In this document: positions 63,854 through 64,000 of the stretch, piece after piece
Layout: every line of letters starts with the position of its first letter
How positions within the stretch are numbered: the stretch's first letter is position 1
Assembly: GCF_008329605.1 (NCBI RefSeq)
Contig: NZ_NPKO01000009.1
Coordinates: forward strand, 186,001-250,000
Length of the DNA: 64,000 nt
Source of the DNA: Mycolicibacterium sp. P9-64
GTDB taxonomy: Bacteria > Actinomycetota > Actinomycetes > Mycobacteriales > Mycobacteriaceae
Reading direction: 5' to 3'
Made by a program: the position numbers and the translations under genes
Notes under the pieces: generated by a model
Told to the model about the DNA's origin: nothing
Seen by the model: the letters and a program-made list of their open reading frames with translations, nothing else
Database searches by the model: none

Positions 63854-64000
63854 TCACCACAGCCGCTCGCCGGTGATCGCACCAACCACCGCGACAACGG
63901 GCACCGTGAGAAGCAGGAACCCCGCCGCCACCGCCGACACGGTCAAGGCTCCCGCGACGGCCGTAAGGACACCCAACACGACGGCGGCGAGCACCTGCAG
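63854..64000 (-). CDS. C-terminal end of a membrane protein, cut by the window edge
   Basis: Forty-eight residues are visible in the minus-strand frame ending at TGA 63854-63856. They are Ala/Val/Leu-rich and include two probable transmembrane helices (VLAAVVLGVLTAVAGAL and AAGFLLLTVPVVAVVGA), ending TGERLW. The family cannot be judged. The stop is 61 bp upstream of the MoxR ATPase start on the same strand, so it may belong to the operon. Confidence 0.55.
   Translation of the reverse strand: MQVLAAVVLGVLTAVAGALTVSAVAAGFLLLTVPVVAVVGAITGERLW

Overview
The window comes from a fast-growing-type mycobacterium (Mycobacterium/Mycolicibacterium). The DNA is GC-rich, GTG starts and 4-bp GTGA gene overlaps are common, and from 1 to about 48.4 kb the gene order follows, from memory, M. 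tuberculosis Rv3202c to Rv3247c. That order runs: UvrD-like helicase, lipV, alkyltransferase-like protein, moeZ, a DUF3152 protein, a TetR regulator, DUF3107, an MmpS-like protein, a ferritin-like protein, a DEAD-box helicase, a beta-propeller protein, parA, gpm2, entC, a GNAT acetyltransferase, a lipid-kinase-like protein, whiB1, pdtaS, TB7.3, the bL37 gene, rshA-sigH, ybaK, an SDR, an SRAP protein, aroA, rsgA, desA3 with its reductase, ppk2, tgs3, secA1, hpf, comF, lpqB-mtrB-mtrA and tmk. No tRNA or rRNA gene, CRISPR array, transposase or integrase was recognised.

Three blocks depart from that backbone. (1) 36.6-41.0 kb, between comF and lpqB, holds an envelope-glycan set: a DUF218 protein, an O-antigen-ligase-like protein, a flippase and a hexapeptide acyltransferase. 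It is followed by a two-gene aromatic-catabolism unit (extradiol dioxygenase-like plus FAH-family hydrolase) preceded by two matching dyads. (2) 48.5-57.7 kb lies where sahH is expected after tmk. It is a type VII (ESX) polymorphic-toxin locus: two WXG100 proteins, a toxin ORF of about 1,550 codons with a papain-fold (Tox-PL) domain and a second C-terminal domain, an immunity-like gene nested in another frame of the toxin ORF, and an array of immunity-like genes, one of them broken. (3) 57.7-63.8 kb is a tightly overlapping five-gene minus-strand operon: a MoxR-type AAA+ ATPase, an unknown protein, an HExxH/vWA protein, a second unknown protein and a PaaK/EhpF-like adenylate-forming enzyme. 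Blocks 2 and 3 are the best candidates for undescribed biology.

Short GC-rich repeats run through the backbone. One family has the core CGTCGCTTCGCTCG, whose complement carries the GCGAAGC mini-hairpin sequence. It occurs at five places, always in the same orientation, as tandem arrays or as in-frame insertions in proteins. A second, 25-bp tandem repeat abuts the likely SigH-dependent promoter of sigH. Regulatory sites visible in the sequence include a CRP site upstream of whiB1, matched operators upstream of desA3 and of its reductase gene, twin dyads upstream of the dioxygenase gene, several leaderless-type promoters, and strong terminators after whiB1 and hpf.

Assignments to M. tuberculosis orthologues rest on recalled sequences and gene order; no database search was run.
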